DNA of 64,000 nucleotides from Sepiola atlantica (lineage: Eukaryota; Mollusca; Cephalopoda; Sepiida; Sepiolidae), in the NCBI GenBank assembly GCA_963556195.1, contig OY744519.1:104715500-104779499 (forward strand), read 5' to 3'. This document shows positions 33,822 to 44,740 of this stretch, piece after piece. Under the pieces are notes generated by a model. The model saw only the letters and a program-made list of their open reading frames with translations. It ran no database searches and was not told the DNA's origin. The translations under genes and the position numbers were made by a program. Each line of letters opens with the position of its first letter. Position 1 is the first letter of the stretch.

Positions 33822-34156
33822 TTTAGTGTGTGAAAAGGACAAAAGGAAAACAAATCAAATACAGGAAAAATAATGAAACAACGAGAGATTTTACCGGTTT
33901 CGTTCGGATCAACGAGAAAAGTCACGATTTTAAAATTTATTTAATAACGGTAAAACATAAAAAAATAAGAATAGTTAAACTAGTGCATACACATCCTGTT
34001 GGACGTTCTTTTTTTCCTATGTTTAAATACATTTTAAAATCTTCACTTTTTTTAAAGACAGTCGTTGATCCGAACGGAAGCGGTGAAATCTCTCGTTTTT
34101 TTAATGATTTTTTCCTGTATAAAATTTGTTTTCCTTTTGTCCTTTTCACACATTCG
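33822..34156. mobile_element. Foldback element with ~140-bp inverted arms
   Basis: The left arm, about 33822-33965, and the right arm, about 34010-34156, are reverse complements at roughly 85%. Shared blocks are GTGTGAAAAGGACAAAAGGA, AAACAAAT, ATACAGGAAAAA, ACGAGAGATTT, CGTTCGGATCAACGA and GATTTTAAAAT. An about 45-bp unpaired centre contains CTAGTGCATACACATCC. The 145-residue and 75-residue opposite-strand open frames are mirror images of each other, so I do not call them genes. Confidence 0.75.
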
Positions 34157-34202
34157 GTCTTCACGGAATTTCACTTTATTATACATGAGGCATTTTTCCT
34201 TA

Positions 34203-34253
<51 letters not shown>

Positions 34254-34262
34254 ATATGTATA
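34203..34262 (+). repeat. (TATC)n microsatellite
   Basis: About twelve TATC units grading into TA. Confidence 0.95.
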
Positions 34263-34348
34263 TATAAGATGGGTATCAATTTAATACCAGGTATTAAGTC
34301 AGTATATATCTGCTGAAATAGGGGTCGATACTAAAGTAGTGGAGTTAT

Positions 34349-34349
<1 letters not shown>

Positions 34350-34394
<45 letters not shown>
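34350..34394. repeat. (TA)n microsatellite at a repeat tail
   Basis: About 44 bp. It borders the tail element at 34395-34520. Confidence 0.9.
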
Positions 34395-34396
<2 letters not shown>

Positions 34397-34520
34397 AAAA
34401 ATTGAACTTATATTCCTACGTAATGTAAAATAAAAAAAATGAAACTCAAAAATATTACTTATGTATTTATCAACGTTTTGCCCTTATTTTAAGACTTCTT
34501 CGCAATGATTTGTCTGAAGA
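34395..34520 (-). mobile_element. Retroelement 3' tail, (TA)n-ended
   Basis: The minus strand reads GAAGAAGTCTTAAAATAAGG, then CAAAACGTTGATAAATACAT, AAGTAATATTTTTGAG and TTTCATTTTTTTTATTTTAC, and ends within about 40 bases of (TA)n. The same order occurs at 35086-35155 and 58163-58280. I suspect the 3' end of a Penelope-like or related element; no coding part is attached. Confidence 0.45.
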
Positions 34521-34942
34521 AATTACACACAAGTAAAAATATTTCAAACAGTGGTAGGAAGAGGAGAAAAGCTAAAATAGGCCGCTTATGAAAATATTAA
34601 TTTAATAGATAGTAGCAGTTGGAGAAATTGAGTTAAGTGTAAAATGTGTGTGTATTCTGGGAATGGTAGCAGTCAGAGTTATTTAAACCATTAAGGTGGA
34701 GAGTAAATGTGCGTGATGTAAGCTCAAAAGGATCGCATATAGAAAGAATACGTCATGGGCTCGAAAATATGGTTGCAGTAGGAGTATAGGAGGAAAAGGA
34801 AGAGTGCGTTATGTTAGTTAAAGTTATATAGTTGGTTATCATAGCAAGAGAAAGAAAGGGTTAAATATCAATGTCGATTGAGATGATGGTGTAGGCGGGA
34901 GAAGGAATAATATATGTCGAGGGGAATATAATGTATTAATAT
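34521..34942. other. No gene recognised
   Basis: Purine-rich on the plus strand, no assignment. Confidence 0.5.
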
Positions 34943-34965
34943 TTAATATATGTATATATATATAA

Positions 34966-35008
<43 letters not shown>

Positions 35009-35012
35009 AATA

Positions 35013-35085
<73 letters not shown>
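34943..35085. repeat. Interrupted (TA)n microsatellite
   Basis: Two long TA runs with AAATA and CAAATAGACA interruptions. Confidence 0.95.
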
Positions 35086-35087
<2 letters not shown>

Positions 35088-35155
35088 AAAATAAAAAAGG
35101 GAACCAAAGATATTATTTATTTCATGACGTTTTCGAGAGGATTGATTTGAATAAT
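35086..35155 (-). mobile_element. Retroelement 3' tail, (TA)n-ended
   Basis: The minus strand reads CTCTCGAAAACGTCATGAAA, TAAATAATATCTTTGGTTCC and TTTTTTATTTTCC before (TA)n. Homologous to 34395-34520 and 58163-58280. Confidence 0.45.
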
Positions 35156-35289
35156 AGTCGGGAGAATATTAAAAATTGTTCTTTTTTAATTTAAAAAATA
35201 AAATATAGCTGTTGGAAATTAAAATGTGTTGATCAAATGAAACGGTTGTTTTTATTTATATTTATTTTGTTTTTTTTTGTTATTTATTA

Positions 35290-35983
35290 ATTTTATTATA
35301 GATATAAATAACTGTAGTGTTCATTATTATTGTTATTATTTATCACATCCACACTCACTATTACTTTTATCGCCGTTACCATTAAGTTACTATTACGATT
35401 ATTATGATCATTATTTTTATTACTTTTATTGTAAATTTTATTGGTATTATTCTTACTATTACTATTATTTTTTAATATAACTTCTACTATTATATACATC
35501 ACTACCACTATTATTATTAATTACTACTTGTAAAATAATAATTACTGTTATTATTATTTCTATTTTTGCTCTTTTTTATCCTTGTCATAATTATTTTTAT
35601 TCCTGCTACATTTAATATCCTATTATTAATACTGTTTATTCTATAATTATAATTATTATCATTACTGTTGCTATTATCGTTATTTTCGTCAAAATTACTG
35701 TAATAATTATTTAAACTATTAATATTATTATTATAATTATTATTTTATTACTATCGTTTTCATTATAACTATTATTGTTATTATAATTATTATCAGTATA
35801 ATTTTTACTATACCTCTTCTTATTATTATTATTGCAGTAGTTATAACAGCTGTTTTTTTATTGTATATCCTATTATTATTTTTACTATTCCTATTATAGC
35901 TATTTACTTTATTTTATTACTCCTGTGTTTACTATTTTCGCTACAACCACCGTCATTATTACCACTATTATTATTATTATTTA
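35290..35983 (+). repeat. Degenerate ATT/ATTATT-rich tract
   Basis: About 690 bp dominated by TTATTATTATT with scattered substitutions (TAC, TGT, TCA). It ends in ATTATTATTATT directly at the LINE 3' boundary. It looks like an old, decayed trinucleotide microsatellite. Confidence 0.85.
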
Positions 35984-36393
35984 CTCACTAGGAGTTATCA
36001 CACTGGTCATCGTCAGTGGTCACCCACTGCCGACAACCTGTGGTATTACCTGGAGTCTGAGTGACAAAAAGTCTCCTCAGGCCTCCAGTATGCTCCACCT
36101 CTTTTCGTTCATCACCGCTGATGACCTTGCGGTAATCGCAACAGCCACCTACCAACGATTTCCCGCTGATAAGGGCCATTGGTCCCCTCTGGGGCCCGAG
36201 TGGCAACAAGCCTTCCCAAGGTCCCAGAGCTGTCCGCGCTCTTCCAGTGGAGGTCTGGTTTTGCGCTTTCCCTCCTCGACCCTCTGTCCATAATTTTCGT
36301 GGCGTCAGCCTATGCTTGCGGCTCTCTCGTGCGGTTGTATTTTCCCCGGTTCTGTTGTTTTGTGCTTCCATGTGTTTGTTCTCCATTCGTTGC

Positions 36394-37422
36394 TTATGTG
36401 GGTTGGTTTCCGCATTCGAGGACATTTCTCAGGATTGTAGCTGTTTTGATCATTACTGTCCTTTGTATGGTCTCAGTTATCCCTTTGATTCCTATTTCTC
36501 CTAGTCTTTTCTCCATGTTTTTGGGGACTGTTCCTAGTGCTCCTATGATTATTGGTGTTATACTGACTTTCTTCATGTTCCATATTCCTTTCAATTCTCT
36601 GGCAAGTTCAGTATATTTGCTTCTCTTTTCCGTCTCTTTGATCTTCACTCTGTGGTCTGCTGGAACGGCAAAGTCCACGATTTTGCAGGATTTTTCTTTC
36701 TTGTTGATTATTATCATATCCGGTCTCCTTGCTGTTATGGGTTTGTCTGTTTGTACATTCATATCCCATATGATTTTGTGTTTTTCGTTTTCTAGTACAG
36801 TTTCTGGTTTGTGTTTGTACCGTTTTCTTGCATATTCGAAATTCAGTTGTTTGCACATTTCCCGGTGTACTTCTTTCCCCATGCTGTCATGTCTGTTCTT
36901 GTATTCCCTTTGTGCTAGCTTGCTGCATTTACTTATTATATGATTTATCGTTTCGTCTCTTTGTCCACACAATCTGCATTTGCTGTTTTCCTGGGTTTTA
37001 TCTATCTTTGCTTTAATAAAGTTTGTCCTAATCGCATTGTTCTGTGCGGCCGTCAGCAGAGATTCCGTTTCTCTGTTCAGGTTTCCTTTTCTTAGCCATG
37101 CCCAGCTGTTTTCATTGGCTTCATCGCTTGTGAGTCTTATAAAGCGTCCATGTAGTTGTTTTTCTTCCCACTTTACCTTTCTTGTCTTTTTGTTTCTGGG
37201 TTCAGTGCTTCCGGGGTTGTTTGTTGGGCTGGTGTCTCTTGCTGTGGTGATCAGTCTTTCCGTGTTCTGGGTTACATATTTCTCCAGCTCTTTTTTGGTG
37301 TTTTCCACACAGTCTTCTATACTTACCAGTCCTCTACCTCCTTCATTTCTTCTCACGTAGAGTCTGTCCGTGTCGTCTTTTGGGTGCAAAGCATTGTGCA
37401 TAGTCATTAGTTTTCTTGTTCT
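36394..37422 (-). pseudogene. LINE ORF, C-terminal part: CCHC knuckle and REL endonuclease
   Basis: A 337-residue open piece from Met at 37407; the reading frame continues upstream to the stop at 37423-37425. It begins with the conserved linker MTMHNALHPKDDTDRLYV. A knuckle follows at residues ~144-161 (CRLCGQRDETINHIISKC, C-x2-C-x8-H-x4-C). A restriction-enzyme-like endonuclease domain then has RRPDMIII (~227-234) and KIVDFAVPADHRV (~242-254), giving the PD...D pattern. In R2/R4 elements this nuclease nicks the target and primes reverse transcription. The domain looks intact by eye. The 254-residue plus-strand open frame at 36179-36943 is its antisense shadow. Confidence 0.8.
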
Positions 37423-38754
37423 TTAGTCAAGGTGCCTGAGTTCTTCTTTGGTCCAGCCTATGAATGGTCCAGAGTATCTTATTAGTGATACAGCCCATGT
37501 GTTTATCCCTTTTACTAGGTTTCTGCTATATAGTTTAGTTTCTAAGAGTTTCCTTGTTCTTCGTAGATATTCTTTTCCAATCTTCTCTTTCATTTCTGTA
37601 TATTTGATTGTGTCTGCTTCCAGAACTCCCAGGTATTTGTAGCTATCTTGTTCTCCTAGCGCCCTCATCTCCTCTTGGTTGGGGAGTTCTATACCTTCTG
37701 TCGTCTCCAGTTTTCCTTTTTTGATCTCTAGCAGTGTACATTTTTCTATTCCAAACTCCATTTGGATATCCTGGCTGAATATCCTGGTTGTGTTTATCAG
37801 CTTTTCCAGTTCTTTTTTGTTTTTTGCAAACAGTTTAAGGTCATCCATGTACATCAGGTGGTTTATTCTTTGTTCTGTATCCGTAAACCTGTATCCGGCA
37901 TCACACTTTCTGAGTATGTAGTTGAGTGGCATCATGGCTATTATAAACAGTAGTGGTGATAGGGAGTCTCGTTGAAAAATGCCTCTCTGTATTTTTATCT
38001 CAGACAGGTATTGTCCTCCGGCTGTCAGTTTTAGTCTCCATGTTTCCATCGCTTTCTGGATGAGATTAATAATCCTGTCTGGTATCTTGTATATCTTTAA
38101 GCATTCAATTATCCATGTTTGGGGGATTCTGTCGTAGGCTTTCTTGTAGTCAATCCATGCCATGGTTATGTTCTTTTGTCTGCTCTTCACCTCCTTCAGG
38201 GTCTTTTGATCAATGTATAGTAGATCATGTGCCCCTCTTTGTCCTTTCCGGCATCCCTTTTGTTCCTCGGGGAGCAGTCCACGATTGTCCAGGGATTGGT
38301 AGATTTGTTCTCTCAGTTGTGCTGTGAGAATTTTCCACATTATTGGTAGACATGTTATCGGTCTGTAGTTGCCGGGGGTCGTTCCCTTTTTGGGGTCTTT
38401 TTGTATTAGTGTTGTTCTTCCTTCCGTCATCCATTCTGGTACGTCTGTTTTATGGATACATCCGCTCAGTTTCTGCGCTATTCTTTCATGCAGGGTCGTG
38501 AATTTTTTAAACCAGTATGCATGTATTCCATCGTGGCCTGGTGCTCTCCAGTTTGCCATTTTTCTTAGGGTTTTCTTGATCGTTTCTTTGTTGATTTTTG
38601 TTTCGGTTCCTTCTTCGATTTCTTGCAGTTCATCTTTCATGTTTTTCAACCATTGGGCATTCTTGTTGTGCTTTTTTGGTTCTTCCCATATCTTGCTCCA
38701 GAATTGTTTTGTTTCTGTTGGGTTCGGTTGCTCTGTCGTTGTTTTTTTCTCCAT
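37423..38754 (-). pseudogene. LINE ORF, reverse transcriptase part
   Basis: A 443-residue open piece with RT motifs in order: WRAPGHDG (69-76), RPITCLPIMWK (131-141), LPEEQKGC (161-168), MAWIDYKKAYD (198-208, first catalytic Asp), RGIFQRDSLSP (257-267) and YMDD (302-305, catalytic pair). The QRD in the fifth motif is normally QGD, a change likely to damage activity. The end TKEELRHLD is followed by an in-frame TAA (37425-37423); the downstream frame then continues without a shift. An A-run near 38745 shifts the frame relative to the N-terminal piece. It synthesises cDNA by target-primed reverse transcription in active relatives. This copy is inactive. Confidence 0.85.
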
Positions 38755-39304
38755 TTACGTTTTTGTAAAACTGGCTTTCATTGTTTTCAAAGGTCCTGTT
38801 CTGTTTGCTCTGTTCTGATTTGTACCTGTATCGTCTCAGTCTTCCTTCTATTGCTGCTATCCTTTGTTTTATTTCTTCATGTTTCTCATTTAGTTTTTCC
38901 TTGCATTTCTGATTTTTGCTTCTTAATCGTTTCATGTCCTCCTTCCTTCTGTTCACGGTTTTAGCTTCTTTCCGAAGTTTGGTGATCTGGGTTTCCAGTC
39001 TGATTTCCCATCCAGGTTTTGTCGGTCCTCTCTTTTGTCCATTCTCTTCGTTTCTTAGTTTCATACTTACCGATTTTGCCCCAGCATATATCAGGTTGTT
39101 TAGGTCTGTAATAGTTTCTGTTGGGATGTGTGTGAGGAGTCTGTTTACTCTTTCTGTTTCTGCTTGTAACTTCTTCGCTACTTCATTCCTGAGAGATGGG
39201 AGTTTTGTTTTGTTTTCTAACATGTATCGTCTAATGTTCTCCATTTCACTTGCTTCTTTTTCGTTGAGTTCTATCTCAGCAGGTTCTGTGGTTCTGCAGT
39301 CTTC
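38630..39304 (-). pseudogene. LINE ORF, N-terminal coiled-coil part
   Basis: A 204-residue piece from Met at 39244, but the frame is open further upstream to the junction at 39304 (segment ending EIELNEKEASE). It is rich in Lys, Glu and Arg, with predicted coiled coil around RLETQITKLRKEAKTVNRRK. It overlaps the RT piece in another frame because of the A-run frameshift. The expected DNA-binding zinc finger or Myb domain of R2/R4 proteins would lie upstream and is lost to truncation. Confidence 0.65.
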
Positions 39305-39341
39305 TATTATTATTATTATTATTATTATAATTATTATTATA

Positions 39342-39403
<62 letters not shown>
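39305..39403 (+). repeat. (ATT)n microsatellite at LINE 5' junction
   Basis: About 33 ATT units with two early interruptions. It borders the truncated 5' end of the R4/Dong-like LINE. Confidence 0.95.
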
Positions 39404-39404
<1 letters not shown>

Positions 39405-39719
39405 GTAGCAGCAAGGACAGAGACTCTAGGTCCTAATTTGTATCTGTAGTAATATAACTTATTTTCTTAGGGTTTTCCCCTTATTAAAAGAAAAAAATTA
39501 AGGACTTATACATAACTTTAATTGTATTATTTATTTTTATTAATTTAGTTAGGGCTAGATCTCCTAATATTATTAGTTTACTTGGATTCTATCCCATGTA
39601 ATGAATTATATCTATCCTGTAGTGCATTGATTTTTGCGTTGTATAGTTAAGTTTTTATGTATAATTTTCTAGATTATTCACGAACTTATCCAGAGTCAGC
39701 TGCTTAAAATGCCTACAGT

Positions 39720-39765
39720 AAAAACCTATTTCGTCTCGTTTATTGAGTAAGCAACTTCATCAGAG
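39720..39765 (-). repeat. Conserved tail motif, isolated copy
   Basis: The minus strand reads CTGATGAAGTTGCTTACTCA, then ATAAACGAGACGAAATAGG. It resembles the CTGAKGAAGTCT...AGACGAAA core at 58240-58268. No (TA)n tail follows. Confidence 0.35.
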
Positions 39766-40539
39766 AACATAACAATGGCCAATATTTCGGTAAGGCACAG
39801 AAAGGACGTAGGGTTATGTAGTGTAGGTGTCTAGGACTTTTAAAAAATGCTCCATGACACAACAAGTAAAATATTTCTATCTTTTTGGAATTTAATGTAG
39901 TTGGATAGTGAAGTTCCTATTTTCTTGTTATTTGGGGTGTTAAATACTTTCAAGAAGTGAATGACTTAGTTACGCATGGCAATAGTAACATATAATCTAT
40001 TAAGATTTCCGAGCTTTCCTGAACACTATCCAGTTTATTAATAATAAGTCAGCAGTGGCAAACATATATACGTATACACCTAATTTCATAGCCTTGTCCT
40101 TTTTACCGGTTGCTTTTCAAATTTCTCTTCGCCTTGTATCTATTTCTACTGGCTTCTTATTGGCATTCACTGCTGCTGTAGGCTTCTTTATCTAACATAT
40201 TTGCGGACGCCTGTGTTAGCGTTACTTATTTAAATATTAAACACTTATGTTATTAGAACATAACTATAAAAAACGATTTAGAATATATGTATAAACATAT
40301 CATTATCATAAAAAATTCTTCTAGGAATGATCAATTATAGGATCAAACGCTTTTGACATGCTGCGTCATAAGAATGATTGGGAAGTAATGTATTTTTTAG
40401 ATTATTATTGTTTCCTGGGAATTAAGTTACTTATTACCCTGTAGAAATTGTAATTTACAATATGTTAAATAGACGTATGAATTTACATAAAACTAGTACT
40501 AAAGGTTGTGTCCATGATATGAACTATTTTAATGAAACC
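39766..40539. other. No gene recognised
   Basis: AT-rich, upstream flank of the Penelope-like relic. The element may begin here, but I see no firm motif. Confidence 0.45.
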
Positions 40540-42408
40540 TGTAATAAACTGACTTTTTCAATACAAATTATTGAAAAATTCAAAGATAATGGATATGATA
40601 GTTTTGGTAATGTTAAAATGCGTTTAAAATAAAGAAGATGAAATAATTAAGACGATCCGAGTAATTTATGGTCTAAATATGAAAGTAAAGAACAATCACT
40701 TACAAGACGAATTAGGAAATGTAGGACGATTATATCCAGCCTTACCTTGCTACGATATTAGAGATAGAACACATGTAAATAGAAACAATAGAGAATCTGC
40801 CGTTTCATGCGAGGAAATCTTAAGAAAAACTAAAGATATTATCATGACTAATATTTTCGAGTCTTTCAATTGCATTAGAAAACTTCTTAATCAAACGAAG
40901 AAGAAGGTATTGAAGGACATAGCATCTAAAATATTATTACACCTGGATGTGATGTATTGAAAACAACTTACTCAATGGTATGAGTATATCATGGATATAA
41001 TCGATACAAAATTATACAAGCCACCTGTCTAGGGTATAAAAAATAAACCTCGAAATATTTCCGTAGTCTTGTATGAAAATTAAGGAGTTAGTGATATAAA
41101 TCTACCTAAAATATTTAATAATTCAGAAATCATCCATTCACTACCCAATGAACTTAAAATAGAGGAACATAATCCAATAGTAACATATAAACTAGAGCAA
41201 ACCATACGGAATAAGGTTTTTAACTATAAAGACACTGTAGAGAATTTAAATATTAATGATGAAATGAATATTCAAGAATGTTAATGTAAATCCTCCCCTT
41301 TATTTAATACTGGCATAGGGCATATTATTACCGGTAATCTAGCGATAGTTGATAATTTTAAATTAAGAAAATTCCTTAGTAAAGGCCCAAACCCTAGAGA
41401 ACCTAAATGTTTAAATTATACGAAATGTGTTAAGAAAATAAGTAAAGCGTTAGATAATGTCACTGCATCCATGGCTAAAAAGCATAAATTATTACATTCT
41501 ACATGTGACGCATGGAAAAATAATGTACTTAGATTCGTAAATAAAAAGGTTGAACGTTTAAAAGAATTTAAACACCCTTAAAAACGAATCCCCTCCTAAG
41601 AAATCAACAAATAATTACGGAGCTTAAAATGCTTCAAAATAGGTTTGTAATAGTTCCTACTTATAAGGCGGCAAATAATATAGCTTTTATCTGTAAAAGA
41701 TAGTATATATAACGCTTGTTGTTAGAAGTAGGAATAATAGGTGAGGTTTCAGATACCTATAAATTAAGCAATAGTGAAATCGATAATATTATTCTAAACA
41801 ATACTGTTATTTGTGAAAAAGTAGGACTAAAATTAGAGGAGAGTACAAAAAACTCCCATGTATGTATTGGATACCTAAATGCATGAAAAACAGTTGGTGC
41901 CCGTTTTATTGTTGCCTCACAAAACCCTTAATTAAAGCTATATCTAAAGTTTTAAAACTAATTATGAATTAAATAAACAATTTCAATAAAAAAGTAAATT
42001 CTTTAGTAATATAAACTTATTTTTAATGGTAAATAATTCAGATCTAGAAAAAAAATTTAATCGTATAAATTTTTGTAAAAAGCCTAAATAAATCTCAACA
42101 TATGATTCCAGTATTTTATATACAAAAATACTACATAAAGAACTTATTAAAGAATTAGGTAATACTATAGATTAAGCTTTTGCAGAAGGGAAAGGTAAAT
42201 ACATAGACTTTTCAAAATCTAAAGCCTTTTTGTGTAAAACTAAAAATGGTAAGACAAGTGTTTCAAAAACTGATCTGAAAATGCTTATAAGTCACCTTAT
42301 AAATAAAAGTTGCTTTCAAATATGAAATAAAGTACTACTCAAAGCTATAAGCATTCAATTGGTTTAGATCCTGCACCATTTTCGCCAAATCTCTATCTAC
42401 ATAGACTT

Positions 42409-42453
<45 letters not shown>

Positions 42454-42810
42454 ATTATTAATAAGAAATGATATATCTAGAGCGTATAGTTATCATGGTT
42501 GCAGGCGCTTTATTGACGACCTTGTATGCATTAATGATAACGAAGTGTTTGACAATACATACATTTGATATATCCTAAGAGTTAAAATTCAAATGTGAAC
42601 ACACGGTAACATAAGCAACATTTCGTGATTTGGATAAAAAAAATTGAAAATAACATATTTATCTATAAAATGTTTAGTAAAAGAAATTCCTTCCTTTTTC
42701 ATATCGTTCGTATGACACATAAAAATAGTACCTGCCTTGTGTATATTTTTTACGGGAATATAATGTCCGAATTTCTGAGAATTGCTCGTATTACCTTAAA
42801 ATTAGTAGAT
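40540..42810 (+). pseudogene. Penelope-like reverse transcriptase, degraded, 5' and central part
   Basis: Plus-strand pieces in shifting frames preserve a recognisable order. A helical N-terminal segment at 40679-40960 contains CEEILRKTKDIIMTNIFESF. Then come GHIITGNLAIVDNFKLRKFL (near 41317), SKGPNPREPK, a PMYWIPKCMKN-like segment (usually YWIPKLHK), a YTKI.HKELIKELG-like segment and LGLDPAPF (near 42360). RRFIDDLVCINDN (42503-42541, FIDD catalytic box) and NNIFIYKMF follow, and then NIMSEFLRIARITLK (to 42800). Stops are frequent and a (TA)n tract splits the region between the last two catalytic blocks. The coding end is displaced to 45725 by the BEL element. The clade call is from RT motif style. 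I did not find a GIY-YIG nuclease. Confidence 0.6.
42411..42451. repeat. (TA)n microsatellite inside the Penelope-like relic
   Basis: About 40 bp of TA lying between the LGLDPAPF and FIDD blocks. It was acquired after or during decay. Confidence 0.9.
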
Positions 42811-42825
42811 ATCATACCCCCAATT

Positions 42826-42975
42826 TCTCTTAGAAATCGCAGTGTTGGGCCGTTCGCACTTGCTGACCCCTCTTACGGGAGGGAGGAGGCGATCTTTAGC
42901 ATTAACCTTAAGGTTTTTTGGCGCCTTTGCTAAACACGTGGTTTTAAAAATCCCTTTTTTCAGGCGGTTGAGATA
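42826..42975 (+). repeat. BEL 5' LTR remnant
   Basis: TTAGAAATCGCAGTGTTGGG, GGGAGGAGGCGATCTTT, AAGGTTTTTTGGCG and CACGTGGTTTTAAAAATCCC match 45289-45437 at about 90%. Confidence 0.8.
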
Positions 42976-42999
42976 CCGGTTTTTCCCACAAAAGGATTC

Positions 43000-43690
43000 C
43001 GTGAGCCTCGCACCTACGGTGATTGATCCTGAGATCAGTTACAAGCTCAGTTTATTGACTCAGTGTTCCAGGGTTTATTACATACTATCCTTATGTGCCC
43101 CAGTTACAATTCAGGGTCAAATTTAGATTAGTGGACTCTGGAAAAATAAGTTGTCCTGGGATCAGAAAATCCCAGAAAAAATTAACGAACATTGGCGTAC
43201 ATTAGCCAATGATTTGGATTTGTTGTGCGAGTTGAAGTTTCATAGAAGGGCTTTGAGGGAACACATTCCTACAGAGTCCCTGTTTTTTTCTGATGCTTCA
43301 AAGGCAGTTTACAGCTTTGCTCTGTATGCTAAGCATGGAAATGAATGCCTATTGATTTTTGCAAAGACAAATGGTAGCCCCCTTAAATAGAAATCCCTGC
43401 CTACTCTAGAAATTATGACTATATATCTTGCCGTTAGAGTCATTCCCAACATTTTGAAGGCATTGAGGCCGGTTGTTATCCAGTCCCTATATCTCGTTTC
43501 GGATGCTCAAGTAGTTTTGTCTTGGCTCCTCAGCGGGAAAGCAGTCAAAGGGAATATATACGTTGGGAACCGTATTAAGGACGTTAAAAGGATGGTTGAA
43601 GAGATACATGGTGAACTGGGAATCTCAGTCCAGTTCAAGTATGTTCCTACTACTGTGAATCCGGCGGCACAAATTCGACTTTGACCAAGT
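43000..43690 (+). pseudogene. BEL/Pao pol: RNase H region remnant
   Basis: Pieces in changing frames include LCAPVTIQGQI (usually LSPVTIKGK), LSWDQKIPEKINEHW, SLFFSDASKAVYSFALYAK (RNase H with a catalytic-type Asp in SDAS) and LYLVSDAQVVLSWLLSG, then FKYVPTTVNPA (usually YVPT..NPAD). This is the arrangement at the end of BEL/Pao RT-RNase H. RNase H removes the RNA strand during reverse transcription. Stop codons at 43388-43390 and elsewhere mark it as dead. Confidence 0.75.
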
Positions 43691-44740
43691 TGAGGTTAAC
43701 GGGTTTCTGGGTACCCCAGGGAAGACAGTCGGTGAAAAGATTGGTTCAACACTGTCTCGTATGTAAGAAAATAAATTCACTGCCATTCGAGGCACCGAAT
43801 CTATCCCGGTTGCCTGTGCATAGTGCTAATTTTATTCACCCTTTCCAGCAGGTGGGAGTGGATTTTACTGGACATTTTTGACTGAAGATAAATGGAGAGG
43901 ATAGCAAAATGTATATTTTGTTATTCTCTTGTATGAGTCTACAAGCAGTTCATTTAGACTTACGGCCCGATATTAGTACTCGTTCATTTTTACTGGCATT
44001 TTTCAGATTCACAAATTTGTTTGGCGTACCTACTCATGTTTACTCAGGTAATTCTAAAACTTTCTTGGCTTCTGGGATAGTGTTGTCTGAGGTATTTGTC
44101 TCAAATGAATTTAAGCATCATTTTAGATCTACGTCTATAACTCACGTTACTATACCTCTTTATTCTGCCTGGCATGGGAATGCATGAAACGTATGATCCA
44201 AACAGTTAAACAGTACTTGAAAAAACTTGTAAGAAGAGAGAAATTTAAATATTTCGACTTCCTGACAATACTTACAGATGTGGAAAGAGCTGTTAAAGAA
44301 GGCCACTTACTTATATTTCTTCTTCTGATATGCGACTAGATATTCTAACCCCGAACCATTTCTAGAAAACCGGTTATAATCTGCGTTTAATGCTAGGAGA
44401 TCATAAGGTCGATGACCTCTGTCCTGATCCCCTAGTAGGATTGAGTTGTTGGAATCTCTTCAACTAAGAGAAAACTACGTGGAAAAATTCCGTAAATTGT
44501 AGTATAACGATTATCTCTTGTTCCTGAGAGAAAATCACAGAAACTTGTTGAGTCATTGCCTAGAAATAATTTCCGTTGAGGAAATTGTTTTGGTGAAAAC
44601 ACCAAACCGAACGAAACCCTTTTCGAGCCTAGGCAAGGTTCTACGTCCCATTCGAGGTAAGGATGGACAGATTCGTTCTGCCTGCATATTGAGGTATAAA
44701 TGCGCACAGATCCATTCCTTGAATTATGTGTATCTCTTGG
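43690..44740 (+). pseudogene. BEL/Pao pol: integrase remnant
   Basis: The zinc-binding part reads GFWVPQGRQSVKRLVQHCLV followed by CKK (the usual His pair is incomplete). The core begins VGVDFTGHF (first Asp) and continues with SLQAVHLDL, then TRSFLLAFFRF and YSGNSKTF. The last is normally SDNGTTF, so the second catalytic Asp is lost. WHGNAWERMI carries the catalytic Glu after a frameshift near 44186. The C-terminal tail at 44518-44740 reads EEIVLVKTPNRTKPFSSLGK then VRSACILRY-like and HSLNYVYLLE. Integrase inserts cDNA into the host genome. The lost Asp and stops make this copy inactive. Confidence 0.75.

Larger units (their letters stand above)
35984..39304 (-). mobile_element. R4/Dong-like non-LTR retrotransposon, 5'-truncated
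   Basis: A 3.3-kb minus-strand LINE with one continuous coding region except for a frameshift and a stop. The order is a coiled-coil N-terminal part, reverse transcriptase, CCHC knuckle and restriction-like endonuclease, then about 300 bp of 3' UTR ending ACTCCTAGTGAGTA. That layout is the R2/R4-type plan and not the APE plan, because no AP endonuclease precedes the RT. Both ends lie in ATT/TAA simple repeat (35290-35983 and 39305-39403). The coding frame is still open where it meets the 5' junction, so the true N-terminus is lost. Three other 3' fragments lie at 8347, 20237 and 63895. It is the best preserved coding unit in the window and so relatively young. Confidence 0.85.

Noticed and set aside
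33830..34267. A 145-residue open frame with a (TATC)n-encoded C-terminus
   Set aside because: It spans the two arms of a foldback element and its mirror image is open on the other strand. The end is a microsatellite translation.
36179..36943. A 254-residue plus-strand open frame, one of the longest in the window, with many hydrophobic residues
   Set aside because: It is antisense to the LINE endonuclease region on the minus strand, which has clear motifs. The hydrophobicity comes from reading Lys/Glu/Asn codons backwards.
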